DNA of 49,805 nucleotides from Mycobacterium sp. 852002-50816_SCH5313054-b (lineage in GTDB: Bacteria; Actinomycetota; Actinomycetes; Mycobacteriales; Mycobacteriaceae). This document shows positions 1 through 8,886 of the stretch, one piece after another. Location of the stretch: contig NZ_LZIC01000020.1 in assembly GCF_001667185.1 (NCBI RefSeq), positions 1-49,805 on the forward strand, read 5' to 3'. Position numbers and translations under genes: made by a program. Position 1 is the stretch's first letter. Each line of letters starts with the position of its first letter. The notes below the pieces were generated by a model. The model ran no database searches and was not told the origin of the DNA. It saw only the letters and a list, made by a program, of their open reading frames with translations.

Positions 1-2
1 GG

Positions 3-3000
3 GTGGAGGGGTATGCGCTGACTGGCCTGTCGACCAGTGTGGCGTCGGGGCGGGTGGCCTACGCGTTGGGGTTGCAGGGCCCGGCCATTACGATCGACAC
101 GGCGTGTTCGTCGTCGTTGGTGGCCACGCATTTGGCGTGTCAGTCGCTGCGCAACGGCGAGTCGACTCTGGCTCTGGCCGGTGGTGTGACGGTGATGACG
201 ACGCCGTCGGTGTTCACCGAGTTCGCCCGCCAGCGCGGGTTGGCCGCTGATGGGCGCTGTAAAGCGTTTTCGGCCGACGCCGATGGCACCGGCTGGGGCG
301 AAGGGGCCGCGGTGCTGGTCCTGGAGCGGCTGGGCGATGCCCAGCGCCACCGCCACCCGGTGTTGGCGGTGATCGCGGGATCGGCGATCAACCAAGACGG
401 CGCGTCGAACGGGTTGACCGCCCCCAACGGGCCCGCCCAACAGCGGGTGATCGCCCAGGCGGCGGCCAACGCCGGTGTGGGGCTTGATCAGGTCGATGTG
501 GTGGAGGCCCACGGCACCGGCACCTCGCTGGGTGATCCGATCGAGGCCGGCGCTCTGCTCGCCACCTACGGCACCGCCCGTGATGCCGGGCAGCCGTTGT
601 GGTTGGGGTCGATCAAATCCAACATCGGGCACACTCAGGCTGCTGCCGGTGTGGCGGGGATGATCAAGATGATCGAGGCGCTGCAGCACGACATGCTGCC
701 CCCGACGCTGAACGTTGATCGTCCCAGCCCGCACGTGGATTGGTCGGCGGGCACGGTGCGCCTGCTCACTGAGGCGGTGCCGTGGCCGGTCACCGATCAT
801 CTGCGCACCGCGGCGGTGTCGTCGTTTGGGATCAGCGGCACCAACGCGCACGTGATCCTGCGACAGGCCCCGGAGATCGAACCGGACCGGGCGACCCAGG
901 AGGGTGTCGAGTTCGGGGTGGCGTTGTGGGCGGTGTCGGCGCGTACCGGCGCGGCGTTGAGCGCGCAGGCCGACCGGCTGCACCAACACCTGCTCGGCCA
1001 CCCCGAGCTGGATCTGAGCGAGGTGGCCTACAGCCTGGGCGCCACCCGCACCCACCACCCGTATCGGGCGACCATCACCGGATCGGCACAGAGTGCTGAC
1101 CCGCGCCAAGGGCTGCTGGAGGCGCTGGATGCCCTGCGCGACGGCGGGCCGCACCCGCAGCTGACCCGCCACCATTACCTGGCTCACCTGCGGGGTAAGA
1201 CCGTGTTCGTGTTGCCCGGCCAAGGTGCCCAGTACCCGGGCATGGGGCGGCAGCTTTATGAACACCACCGCGTGTTCGCCGCCACCGTCGACGCCTGCGA
1301 TGAGGCGTTGCGCCCGTTCACCGACTGGTCGGTGCGCGACGTCTTACGCCAGGACCCGGGCGCTCCGGGGTTGGAGCGCGTCGAGGTGGTGCAGCCGGTG
1401 TTGTTCACCCTGATGGTCTCGCTCGCCGAGGTGCTCAGCCACTACGGCATTGTTCCCGACGCGGTGATCGGTCACTCCCAGGGCGAGATCGCCGCGGCGT
1501 ATATCGCCGGGGTGCTGGCGTTGCCCGAGGCCGCCAAGGTGGTGGCGCTGCGCAGCCAGGCGCTGCGCGACCTGCGCGGCACCGGCGGCATGGCGTCGGT
1601 GCTGCTGGCCGCCGAACAACTGCAGCCACGCCTGCAACCCTGGGGCGAAGCGCTGAGCATCGCGGCGATCAACGGCCCCTCGCACACCATCATCAGCGGC
1701 GACCCCACCGCGCTCGAGGAGTTCGCCGCGGCCGGTGAGCGCGACGGCCTGCACATCCGCCACATCGCCGTCGACTACGCCTCGCACTCGGCTCAGGTGC
1801 AACCGGCACGCGAGCGCCTGCTGGCCGGGCTGGCCGGCCTGACTCCGGTACCCGCACGCATCCCACTGTATTCCACCGTGGGACAAGCAGTTTCGGCCGA
1901 ACCGCTGGACACCACCACCATGGACGCCGACTACTGGTATCGCAACCTGCGCGAGCCGGTCGGATTCCACGACCGGGTCCTTGAGCGCCTGGGCGCCGGC
2001 GAATGCACCTTCGTCGAGCTCTCCCCACACCCGGTGCTCGCCCCGGCGCTCACCGACACCCTGGCCCAGGCCGCCGGGCGGACCCAATCATCGGTGATCA
2101 TCACCCTGCACCGCGACCGCCCCGACCACGACAGCCTGGCCACCACCCTGGCCCAGCTACACAACCACGGCCACAGCCCATCATGGACGGCCCTCTACCC
2201 CCACGCCCACACCGTCGCCCTGCCCACCTACCCCTTCGAGCACCGCCGCTACTGGCTGGCCCCCACTCCGGCCGGCGACGCCGGCGGCCTCGGGCTGGAC
2301 CGCGCGGAACACCCGTTGTTGGGCGCCGTCGTCGGGCTGGCCGACCAAGACCAGTTCATGGTCAGCGGGCGGCTGTCGACCGGCACCCAGGGCTGGCTGG
2401 CCGGCCATCAGGTCAACGACACCGTGCTGTTCCCCGCGACCGGCTTCGTCGAGGTGCTCCTGCGGGCCGGTGAGCTGGCCGGCTGCCCGGCGATCGACGA
2501 GCTGGTCCTGCATACCGCCCTGATTCTGTCGGAGCAGGCCCCGGCCGATCTGCAGATCCTCGTGCAACCGCTCGACGAGCAGGGGCGGCGCCCGTTCACC
2601 GTGCACTCGCGCACCGGCGGTCAACTTGCCGACGCGTGGACGCTGCACGCCAGCGGCGCGCTGAGCGCCGATCAGCCCGCCGCGGGCCCGCCCACGCCCT
2701 CGCCGGGGGTCGAGGCGCTCGACCAGGACGATTTCTACGACAGGCTGGCCCAGCGCGGCTACCACTACGGCGGTCCGTTCCGGTCGGTGCGGGGCATCGG
2801 CGCCGACCCGGCCCGGCCCGACGTCGTCTACGCCGAGGTGGCGTTGCCCGCCGGGACCGATGTCGCCGGCTACGGCATCCACCCCGCCCTCCTCGACGCC
2901 GCCCTGCACCCGCTGGCCGCCGTGTTGGACCGCACCGACGGGGCGGACCCGGCGTCGCTGCGGGTGCCGTACGCGTTCACCGGGGTCACCCTGTATGCCA

Positions 3001-6000
3001 CCGCCGCCAGCCAGCTCCTTGTGCAGCTGACCCGCACCGCCGAGGACACGTTCGAGCTGCGCGCCACCGACCCCACCGGCGCGCCGGTGATCACCATCGG
3101 CGCGTTGACGCTGCGCGCCGTCTCCGACCAGATCGGGCGGCCTTCGATGGCCGGGCTAGCCGACAGCCTGTTCGAGCTGACCTGGCCGCCGGCGCCCGAG
3201 CTGGCCGCTGCGTCGACGTCCCAGCCACCGGCGTGGGCGGATAACGACCTCGCCTCGGTGACGGCGCCCCCGGAGCTGGTGATCTGGCCGCTGCCGCACG
3301 CCGACGAACGCGATCCGCTGCGGCGCGCGCACACCCTCACCCGCGACGTCCTGGCCCAGCTTCAGGGCTGGCTGGCCCGGCCCGACGCCGCCCACGCTCA
3401 CCTGGTGGTCGTCACCCGTCGCGCAGTCAGCATCGGCGCGTACGACGGCGTTCCCGATCCGGCGCACGCCGCCGCCTGGGCGTTGATCCACACCGCCCAG
3501 AACGAGAACCCCGACCGCATCACCTTGCTCGACACCGACGGCTCCGGGGACATGCTGGCGGCCATCGCCTCGGCTCGACCGGCCGGCGAGCCGCAGCTGG
3601 CCCTGCGCAACGGGGCGCTCCACATTCCCCGCCTGGCCCGCACCCCGATCCTGGCGCCGCCGGATACGCCCGACTGGCAGTTGGGTACCGCCCGCAAGGG
3701 TGACCTGGCCAACCTGACGCTGCTCCCCACCGACCCACCAAACACGCTGGCGCCGGGGCAGATTCGCGTCCAGGTACGCGCCGCCGGGCTGAACTTCCGG
3801 GACGTGGTCGTGGCGTTGGGCGCCATCGCCGACGACGGCCTGGGCAGCGAAGCCGCCGGGGTGGTCCTGGAAGCCGCGCCCGGGGCATCGGTGCGTCGCG
3901 GGGATGCGGTGATGGGGCTGTTCCCGCACAACGCGTTCGCGCCCACCGCGATCGCCGACGAGCGCATGGTGGTACCCGTCCCGGCCGGATGGTCGTTCAC
4001 CCAGGCCGCATCCGCGCCGATCGTCTATCTGACCGCCTACATCGCTTTGGTCGAGATCGCCGGGCTGTCCGCCGGACAGCGGGTGCTCATCCACGCCGGC
4101 GCCGGCGGCGTCGGGCAGGCCGCCATCCAGATCGCCCGCCACGTGGGTGCCGAGGTTTTCGCGACCGCGCACCCCGACAAACAGCACGTGCTGACCGGGC
4201 TAGGGGTCGACCCGGCTCACATCGCGTCGTCGCGCACGCTGGATTTCGTCGACACCTTCAAGGCGGCCACCGACGGGCAGGGCATGGACGTCGTACTCAA
4301 CAGCCTCGCCGGGGATTTCGTCGACGCTTCGCTGCAATTGCTGCCCCGCGGAGGCAGTTTCGTCGAAATCGGCAAGACCGACATCCGCGTCGCCGCCGAC
4401 ATCGCCGCAGCCCATCCCGGAGTCGACTACCAGGTCTACGACTTGTCCAGTGCGCCACCGGAATCCCTGCAACCGGCCTGGGCGGCCCTGATGAAGCTGT
4501 TCGACGCCGGTGCGCTCAAGCCGTTGCCCACCACCAGCTACGGTCTGGTGAACGCGCCCCAGGCCTTCCGCGACATGAGCCAGGCCCGCCATACCGGGAA
4601 GATCGTCCTGATCCCGCCCCCGGTGTTGGATCCCGAGGGCACGGCGCTGATCACCGGTGGCACCGGGATGCTGGGCGCGCTGTTCGCCGAGCATCTGGTC
4701 ACCCGGTACGGCATCCAGCATCTGCTGCTGCTGTCGCGCAGCGGCCCCGACGCTCCCGGGGCGGGCGAACTGCACGAACGTCTGACCGGGCTGGGTGCCC
4801 AGGTTTCGATCATCGCCTGTGACACAGGCAATCCCACCGACCTGGCCGCGGCGCTCGGCACCGTCGCGGACGGCCACCCGTTGACCGCGGTCATCCACGC
4901 CGCCGGCGTCCTCGATGACGCCGTCGTGACCGACCTGAGCACCGAGCAACTCGATGCGGTGTTGGTCGCCAAAGCCGACGCCGCCTGGCATCTGGATCGC
5001 CTCACCGCCGACCGCGACCTCGCCGCGTTCGTCTTGTTCTCCTCTGCCGCGGGAATACTGGGCAGCGCCGGACAGGCCAATTACGCTGCCGCCAACGCAT
5101 TCCTGGACGCGCTGGCCCGCCGTCGCCAGCACACCCAACGTGCGGCCACCAGCGTCGCGTGGGGCTATTGGCAAACCCCGTCCGGGATGACCGCCCATCT
5201 CACCACGGGCGACCTGACCCGATTGGCCGCCGCCGGTCTGACCCCCATTACGAGCGAGCACGGCCTGACCCTCTTCGACGCCGCGCTGACCAGTCAGCGA
5301 GCCAACGTGGTCGCCAGCCCGTTCAACACCGGCGCGTTGACCCGCCAGGCGCGCCACAACACGCTGGACCCGATCCTGTCCGCCCTGACCCACATCCGGC
5401 CCCGAGCCGCCACCGCCAGCCCCCGGACACTGGCCGCCCGGCTGGCCGCCGAAACTCCCCGGCAACGGCTCGACACGCTCACCGCGATGGTCACCGCCAC
5501 CACCGCCGCTGTGTTGGCCCACCCCGACCCCGCCACCCTCGATCCCGACCGTCCGTTCAAGGATCTCGGCATCGACTCGCTGACCGCCCTGGAGCTGCGC
5601 AACACCCTCAACCAGCGCACCGGCCTCGTCCTCCCCGCGACCCTGGCGCTGGACCACCCGAGCCCCACGGCGCTCGCGGCCCACCTGGCCGGCCTGCTCA
5701 CCGACACCGCCGCGCCCGCAGTGCCGGCGGTTCAGGTCAGCACGAATGGCGTTGAGCCGGTGGACGATAGGCTCGCATATCTGGACCAGGCGGCATTTCT
5801 CGCGCTGCGAGCGGTGCACGGCGCGCTGATTCAGGTCACGTGGATCTACAACCGGCCCGTCGACGTCGAGGGGTTGCGGCGTTTTCACCGCAATCTCGGA
5901 CGCGGGTTGCTGGGGCGCAGGATCGAACGGTCCGCGTTGCCGTTCGCGCGCGACCGCTGGGTCATGGCTCCGGCATCGGCCGACATCGATTTCGCCTCGA

Positions 6001-7097
6001 CGCCGCGGCCGCGCGCCGAGGTGAACGCGTGGGCCGACGAACGGGCACGCCTTCCTCTTGACCCGGAGTGGGGACCCGGCTGGCATCTCGGGGTGCTTCC
6101 GCTGGAGGACGATGGGACCGCGGTCAGTCTGGTGGCGTCCCACACGATCGTCGACGCGATCGCGTTCGGCCAGGCGATCGAGGACGCCGCCGAGGGCAAG
6201 GTACGCGAATTCGGTTATCCGCCTGCGGGATCGCGCACGCTGGGGCGGGCTTTGCGTGAGGATCTTCGGCAGACGGTCAAGGACCTGCCCGACGTGGCGC
6301 ACGCGTTGGGCGCCGTGGCTCGACGGGCCCGGCGCGACCGCCAAGAGCTCAGATCGTCGATGAAGGCGGCGCCGCCGTCCCCGAAAACGTCCAATGGCGA
6401 TCAGACGGTCGAGGTGCCGGCGCTCACCGCCTACATCGACCTGGCGGAATGGGATGCTCGCGCGAAAGATCTTGGCGCAAGCAGTAACTCACTGGTGGCG
6501 GGAATCGCGTGCAGGCTCGCGGTGCGGGTCGGGCGCGTCCAGGACGACGGAACGGTCACCCTGCGATTCCTGGTATCGCTACGGACCGAGGACGATACCC
6601 GCGGCAATGCGCTCACGAGCGTCGACGTCACGGTCGACCCCACGCGGGCGGCGACGGACCTCGCCGGGATCCAGGCCAAGATCACGCAAGGAATCCTCGC
6701 CGCGATGGAGGACCCCGACAACGAGTGGCTGGCACCGCTGCCGCTCGCGGCGCTGACACCCGTGTGGGCGGCCAGGAAGGTCGCGGGGATGGCGGCCGGT
6801 GGTTCCACCCTTCCCGTCACGTGCTCCAACGTCGGTGATCTGTCCCCGGCGGCGAACCGGCCCGACGGCACTGACGCCGACTACGCGTACCTGAGAAACC
6901 TCGAGCCCGATATCAAGAAGAGCACGCTTGAGGCCATGGGCGGACAACTGTTCCTGGGTTCGGGCCGGGGCCAGGGGAAGATGTTTATCAGGATCTCCGC
7001 CTATCTGCTGGACCGGCCGAATACCAAAGAAGACCTGCGCGGGAGCGTTTCGGCTGCGTTCGCCGAATTCGATTTGGATGCCGAGATCGACTGCTGA
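3..7097 (+). CDS. Reducing type I polyketide synthase module fused to a C-terminal WS/PapA-like acyltransferase (5' end outside window)
   Basis: Domains, numbered from the first codon in the window: KS lacking its N-terminus (Cys35 in DTACSSS, His in EAHGTGTS, KSNIGH); AT with GHSQG (Ser492) and YASH at 592-595, the signature usual for methylmalonyl-CoA; DH (His802; Asp965/His969); ER with NADPH loop near 1364 (HAGAGGVG); KR with GGTGMLG near 1551, an LDD motif and Tyr1694; ACP with GIDSL (Ser1859). After a short linker near 1910 the frame continues for about 450 residues that resemble wax-ester-synthase/PapA/condensation-type acyltransferases. The HHxxxDG motif reads SHTIVDA (2046-2052), keeping the second His and the Asp. 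The module resembles the mycocerosic acid synthase class and should give methyl-branched saturated acyl chains. I infer that the fused domain moves the chain from the ACP to an alcohol or sugar. PKS domains are certain; the acyltransferase's acceptor is unknown. Confidence 0.93.
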   Translation: MEGYALTGLSTSVASGRVAYALGLQGPAITIDTACSSSLVATHLACQSLRNGESTLALAGGVTVMTTPSVFTEFARQRGLAADGRCKAFSADADGTGWGEGAAVLVLERLGDAQRHRHPVLAVIAGSAINQDGASNGLTAPNGPAQQRVIAQAAANAGVGLDQVDVVEAHGTGTSLGDPIEAGALLATYGTARDAGQPLWLGSIKSNIGHTQAAAGVAGMIKMIEALQHDMLPPTLNVDRPSPHVDWSAGTVRLLTEAVPWPVTDHLRTAAVSSFGISGTNAHVILRQAPEIEPDRATQEGVEFGVALWAVSARTGAALSAQADRLHQHLLGHPELDLSEVAYSLGATRTHHPYRATITGSAQSADPRQGLLEALDALRDGGPHPQLTRHHYLAHLRGKTVFVLPGQGAQYPGMGRQLYEHHRVFAATVDACDEALRPFTDWSVRDVLRQDPGAPGLERVEVVQPVLFTLMVSLAEVLSHYGIVPDAVIGHSQGEIAAAYIAGVLALPEAAKVVALRSQALRDLRGTGGMASVLLAAEQLQPRLQPWGEALSIAAINGPSHTIISGDPTALEEFAAAGERDGLHIRHIAVDYASHSAQVQPARERLLAGLAGLTPVPARIPLYSTVGQAVSAEPLDTTTMDADYWYRNLREPVGFHDRVLERLGAGECTFVELSPHPVLAPALTDTLAQAAGRTQSSVIITLHRDRPDHDSLATTLAQLHNHGHSPSWTALYPHAHTVALPTYPFEHRRYWLAPTPAGDAGGLGLDRAEHPLLGAVVGLADQDQFMVSGRLSTGTQGWLAGHQVNDTVLFPATGFVEVLLRAGELAGCPAIDELVLHTALILSEQAPADLQILVQPLDEQGRRPFTVHSRTGGQLADAWTLHASGALSADQPAAGPPTPSPGVEALDQDDFYDRLAQRGYHYGGPFRSVRGIGADPARPDVVYAEVALPAGTDVAGYGIHPALLDAALHPLAAVLDRTDGADPASLRVPYAFTGVTLYATAASQLLVQLTRTAEDTFELRATDPTGAPVITIGALTLRAVSDQIGRPSMAGLADSLFELTWPPAPELAAASTSQPPAWADNDLASVTAPPELVIWPLPHADERDPLRRAHTLTRDVLAQLQGWLARPDAAHAHLVVVTRRAVSIGAYDGVPDPAHAAAWALIHTAQNENPDRITLLDTDGSGDMLAAIASARPAGEPQLALRNGALHIPRLARTPILAPPDTPDWQLGTARKGDLANLTLLPTDPPNTLAPGQIRVQVRAAGLNFRDVVVALGAIADDGLGSEAAGVVLEAAPGASVRRGDAVMGLFPHNAFAPTAIADERMVVPVPAGWSFTQAASAPIVYLTAYIALVEIAGLSAGQRVLIHAGAGGVGQAAIQIARHVGAEVFATAHPDKQHVLTGLGVDPAHIASSRTLDFVDTFKAATDGQGMDVVLNSLAGDFVDASLQLLPRGGSFVEIGKTDIRVAADIAAAHPGVDYQVYDLSSAPPESLQPAWAALMKLFDAGALKPLPTTSYGLVNAPQAFRDMSQARHTGKIVLIPPPVLDPEGTALITGGTGMLGALFAEHLVTRYGIQHLLLLSRSGPDAPGAGELHERLTGLGAQVSIIACDTGNPTDLAAALGTVADGHPLTAVIHAAGVLDDAVVTDLSTEQLDAVLVAKADAAWHLDRLTADRDLAAFVLFSSAAGILGSAGQANYAAANAFLDALARRRQHTQRAATSVAWGYWQTPSGMTAHLTTGDLTRLAAAGLTPITSEHGLTLFDAALTSQRANVVASPFNTGALTRQARHNTLDPILSALTHIRPRAATASPRTLAARLAAETPRQRLDTLTAMVTATTAAVLAHPDPATLDPDRPFKDLGIDSLTALELRNTLNQRTGLVLPATLALDHPSPTALAAHLAGLLTDTAAPAVPAVQVSTNGVEPVDDRLAYLDQAAFLALRAVHGALIQVTWIYNRPVDVEGLRRFHRNLGRGLLGRRIERSALPFARDRWVMAPASADIDFASTPRPRAEVNAWADERARLPLDPEWGPGWHLGVLPLEDDGTAVSLVASHTIVDAIAFGQAIEDAAEGKVREFGYPPAGSRTLGRALREDLRQTVKDLPDVAHALGAVARRARRDRQELRSSMKAAPPSPKTSNGDQTVEVPALTAYIDLAEWDARAKDLGASSNSLVAGIACRLAVRVGRVQDDGTVTLRFLVSLRTEDDTRGNALTSVDVTVDPTRAATDLAGIQAKITQGILAAMEDPDNEWLAPLPLAALTPVWAARKVAGMAAGGSTLPVTCSNVGDLSPAANRPDGTDADYAYLRNLEPDIKKSTLEAMGGQLFLGSGRGQGKMFIRISAYLLDRPNTKEDLRGSVSAAFAEFDLDAEIDC

Positions 7098-7342
7098 GGG
7101 TGTAGCACCGCTCTTGCGCCACAGTGTGTTTGAGCTGATCTGGCTCGGCTGGAGAAATCGGCTATTTACCGCGGAATCGTGTTGAATTATCATGGAAATT
7201 CATGGTGAACAAAAGGTGAACGTAAGGTAAACGGATTCGATGCATGGCAGTGCGCCGTGGAACCGGAGGGGCGGCGCACGCACGCGGTGTAGATGCCAAT
7301 ACGCCGTCGGATGACGGCCCTATCCAGAACGGACGCCCCTCC
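7098..7342. other. Intergenic region, PKS to DUF732 gene
   Basis: This 245-bp stretch is richer in A/T than its surroundings, especially from 7150 to 7240. It holds the direct repeats described separately at 7204-7232 and a possible -10 hexamer TATCAT at 7188-7193. I see no strong terminator after the PKS stop codon and no convincing gene. Confidence 0.6.
7204..7232 (-). promoter_or_regulatory. PHO-box-like triple direct repeat
   Basis: GGTGAAC at 7204-7210, GGTGAAC at 7215-7221 and GGTAAAC at 7226-7232 are seven-base repeats at exact 11-bp pitch with A/T-rich spacers. Read on the minus strand they are GTTTACC, GTTCACC, GTTCACC. The PHO box bound by Streptomyces PhoP, whose mycobacterial counterpart is RegX3, is built from GTTCACC-type repeats at 11-bp pitch. 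I infer a site for RegX3 or another OmpR-class regulator, acting on the downstream gene or on a minus-strand transcript. The repeats are directly visible; the regulator is inferred. Confidence 0.6.
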
Positions 7343-8080
7343 ATGTCCATCGGCACCACCGGCCACTCCGGTGCCCTGATCACGGCCATCGCCTTGCTCA
7401 CTGGCGCTGCAATTCTGCGCGCGGGCGCAGCGACGGCCGACCCAAACCAAGACGACCGGTTCTTGGCGCTGCTCGATCAAGAGGGCATCCCTGCCGTGCA
7501 GGGTGTGCCGAACCTCATCGACACCGCCCATGACGTTTGTCGCACGCTCGACGCCGGCATGCCGGCGGCCGGACTCGTTGACGCGATGGTGAACAACGCG
7601 TTCGGCATCGATCCGTCCGAGCGTGAATACGCCCCCGGCCGACTCGCGCGCACCGAGGCGCGTTTCATCGCTGCGGCAGTGGGCGCGTACTGCCCACACA
7701 ATCAGGGCAAGATCGCGTCGATCCGGGCCAATCGCACGGGATGGGAGGCGTCGGCGCGCCGGCTCGTCGTAGTTCCCTGCGGAGAGATCACCGATCCGAA
7801 CCCGCCGCAGATTCCGACACCACCGCCCGCGGCGCAGATACAGGCGCCGCGCCAGCCGGTGGCGGCGCCGCCTCCACCGAAACGACCGCCACCTCCGGCG
7901 CAAAAGCAGCCGCCTCCACCGCAACAGGTGGCTGAGCCTCCACCACAAGAGCCGCCGCCCCCTGCGGTCGGTCCTCAGCCGGGTGGTGCTTCCGGCGGCA
8001 ATGGCGGTGGTAACACCGGCGGCAGCGCCGGCGCCGTGCAGCCGGATCCATCGCCGGGCTTTGTCAGGCTCGCACCCTAA
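7343..8080 (+). CDS. Secreted DUF732 protein with proline-rich C-terminus
   Basis: The chosen ATG is followed directly by a signal-peptide-like segment (GALITAIALLTGAAIL, then ATADP), giving 245 residues; an upstream in-frame ATG at 7244 would add an unlikely charged extension. After the signal comes a domain typical of mycobacterial DUF732 proteins, with spaced DDRFL, ILIDTAHDVC-like and AVGAYCP elements and two conserved cysteines. The last third is proline-rich and ends in a Gly/Asn/Ser segment. It is probably exported to the cell wall or medium; no enzymatic motif is visible and DUF732 function is unknown. The gene ends 13 bp from the convergent cutinase gene. The PHO-box-like repeats lie 111 bp upstream. 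The ribosome site is weak. Confidence 0.75.
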   Translation: MSIGTTGHSGALITAIALLTGAAILRAGAATADPNQDDRFLALLDQEGIPAVQGVPNLIDTAHDVCRTLDAGMPAAGLVDAMVNNAFGIDPSEREYAPGRLARTEARFIAAAVGAYCPHNQGKIASIRANRTGWEASARRLVVVPCGEITDPNPPQIPTPPPAAQIQAPRQPVAAPPPPKRPPPPAQKQPPPPQQVAEPPPQEPPPPAVGPQPGGASGGNGGGNTGGSAGAVQPDPSPGFVRLAP

Positions 8081-8093
8081 CGGCCCTCAGACG

Positions 8094-8777
8094 TTACAGG
8101 CGGCCCGCCACGAAAGTCGCTGCCTGACCGGGCATTCCGTTGTGCGTATAGGACAGCTGCTCGGGAGAGAACAGCTCGTCATGCGTCGGCAGCGTCAGCA
8201 GCGGGCCTGGAGCGCACACCGGATCGCCGGGCGCACACAAGTCGATGGTCTTCGCCCCATACCAGGGGCTGAGTTCCGTTACGGGCGCGCCCAAGAATCT
8301 GCCCGTCGGATTCCCGAAGAGGGCGAGTGCCGCGACATGTTCCGCCTCGTCCGCCGTGAGTATGTCGGGGACCAAGCCCGCAATGGGTGCGCGAGAGATG
8401 GTGGTCAGATCTATCACGCCGGCCCCTTGGGAATATCCGCCGAGCACCAGCTTCGTGTTCGGACAGGTCGCAACCATGGACCGAACGTGAGCGTGCGCAT
8501 CGACGGCGCCGGCGGACGCGGATGCGGCGAGATCGTCGCCGGCGGGGTAGTTGACCGGATACACCCCGAGGGAGCGGCCCCCGACCTGCGAGCGCAGCGC
8601 ATCGATGAATTGTTGTCCGACCGCACCGACACCGGGTGCCTCGTCGGTGCCGCGGGCGAACGTCACCTCGGCATCCGGGCAGGGGGCGGCCGAGGCGGGG
8701 GAAATATGGCTCAGCAGTGTTGTCGAGGTGGTCACGACGGTGGCACCCAGCAAACGAGCGAGTTGGCGGGATCTCAC
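8094..8777 (-). CDS. Secreted cutinase-family esterase (copy 1)
   Basis: Cutinase-like serine esterase of 227 residues. I place the start at the GTG at 8777 because a signal peptide follows at once (LARLLGATVV to HISPASAAP). The mature part opens with CPDAEVTFARGTDEAPGVGAVG, shown here only as landmarks (CPDAEV, FARGT, GVGAVG). The nucleophile motif is GGYSQG, the acid is in APGDPVC, and the likely catalytic His is in LPTHDEL. Four cysteines fit the two family disulphides. Mycobacterial cutinase-like proteins hydrolyse esters, and some act as lipases or phospholipases outside the cell. It diverges from a second cutinase gene 109 bp away and converges on the DUF732 gene. The substrate is not predictable. 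Confidence 0.88.
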   Translation of the reverse strand: MRSRQLARLLGATVVTTSTTLLSHISPASAAPCPDAEVTFARGTDEAPGVGAVGQQFIDALRSQVGGRSLGVYPVNYPAGDDLAASASAGAVDAHAHVRSMVATCPNTKLVLGGYSQGAGVIDLTTISRAPIAGLVPDILTADEAEHVAALALFGNPTGRFLGAPVTELSPWYGAKTIDLCAPGDPVCAPGPLLTLPTHDELFSPEQLSYTHNGMPGQAATFVAGRL

Positions 8778-8874
8778 GTTCCCATGCTGACACGTACGGC
8801 TCCCGCACAACACCCCGGACCACTGGCTAATTGCAACCAATAAACGCCTCGGTGGCCCGCAAAGAATAAGTCCG

Positions 8875-8880
8875 TAATAT
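8875..8880 (+). promoter_or_regulatory. Candidate leaderless -10 box for cutinase copy 2
   Basis: TAATAT fits the mycobacterial TANNNT -10 and is separated from the ATG at 8887 by six bases, so transcription would begin at or next to the start codon. No ribosome site is visible. Leaderless mRNAs of this geometry are common in mycobacteria. Confidence 0.55.
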
Positions 8881-8886
8881 CGCGTC

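Noticed and set aside
1344..2087. Long minus-strand open frames opposite the PKS and other large genes (for example 4200-6344, 17375-19906)
   Set aside because: They are mirror frames of high-GC coding sequence: Gly/Arg/Gln-rich translations with no domains, fully overlapping well-supported genes.
7843..7950. Possible tandem repeat array in the DUF732 gene
   Set aside because: The CCGCC/CCACC-rich stretch is explained by proline codons of the Pro-rich tail; no regular unit is repeated.
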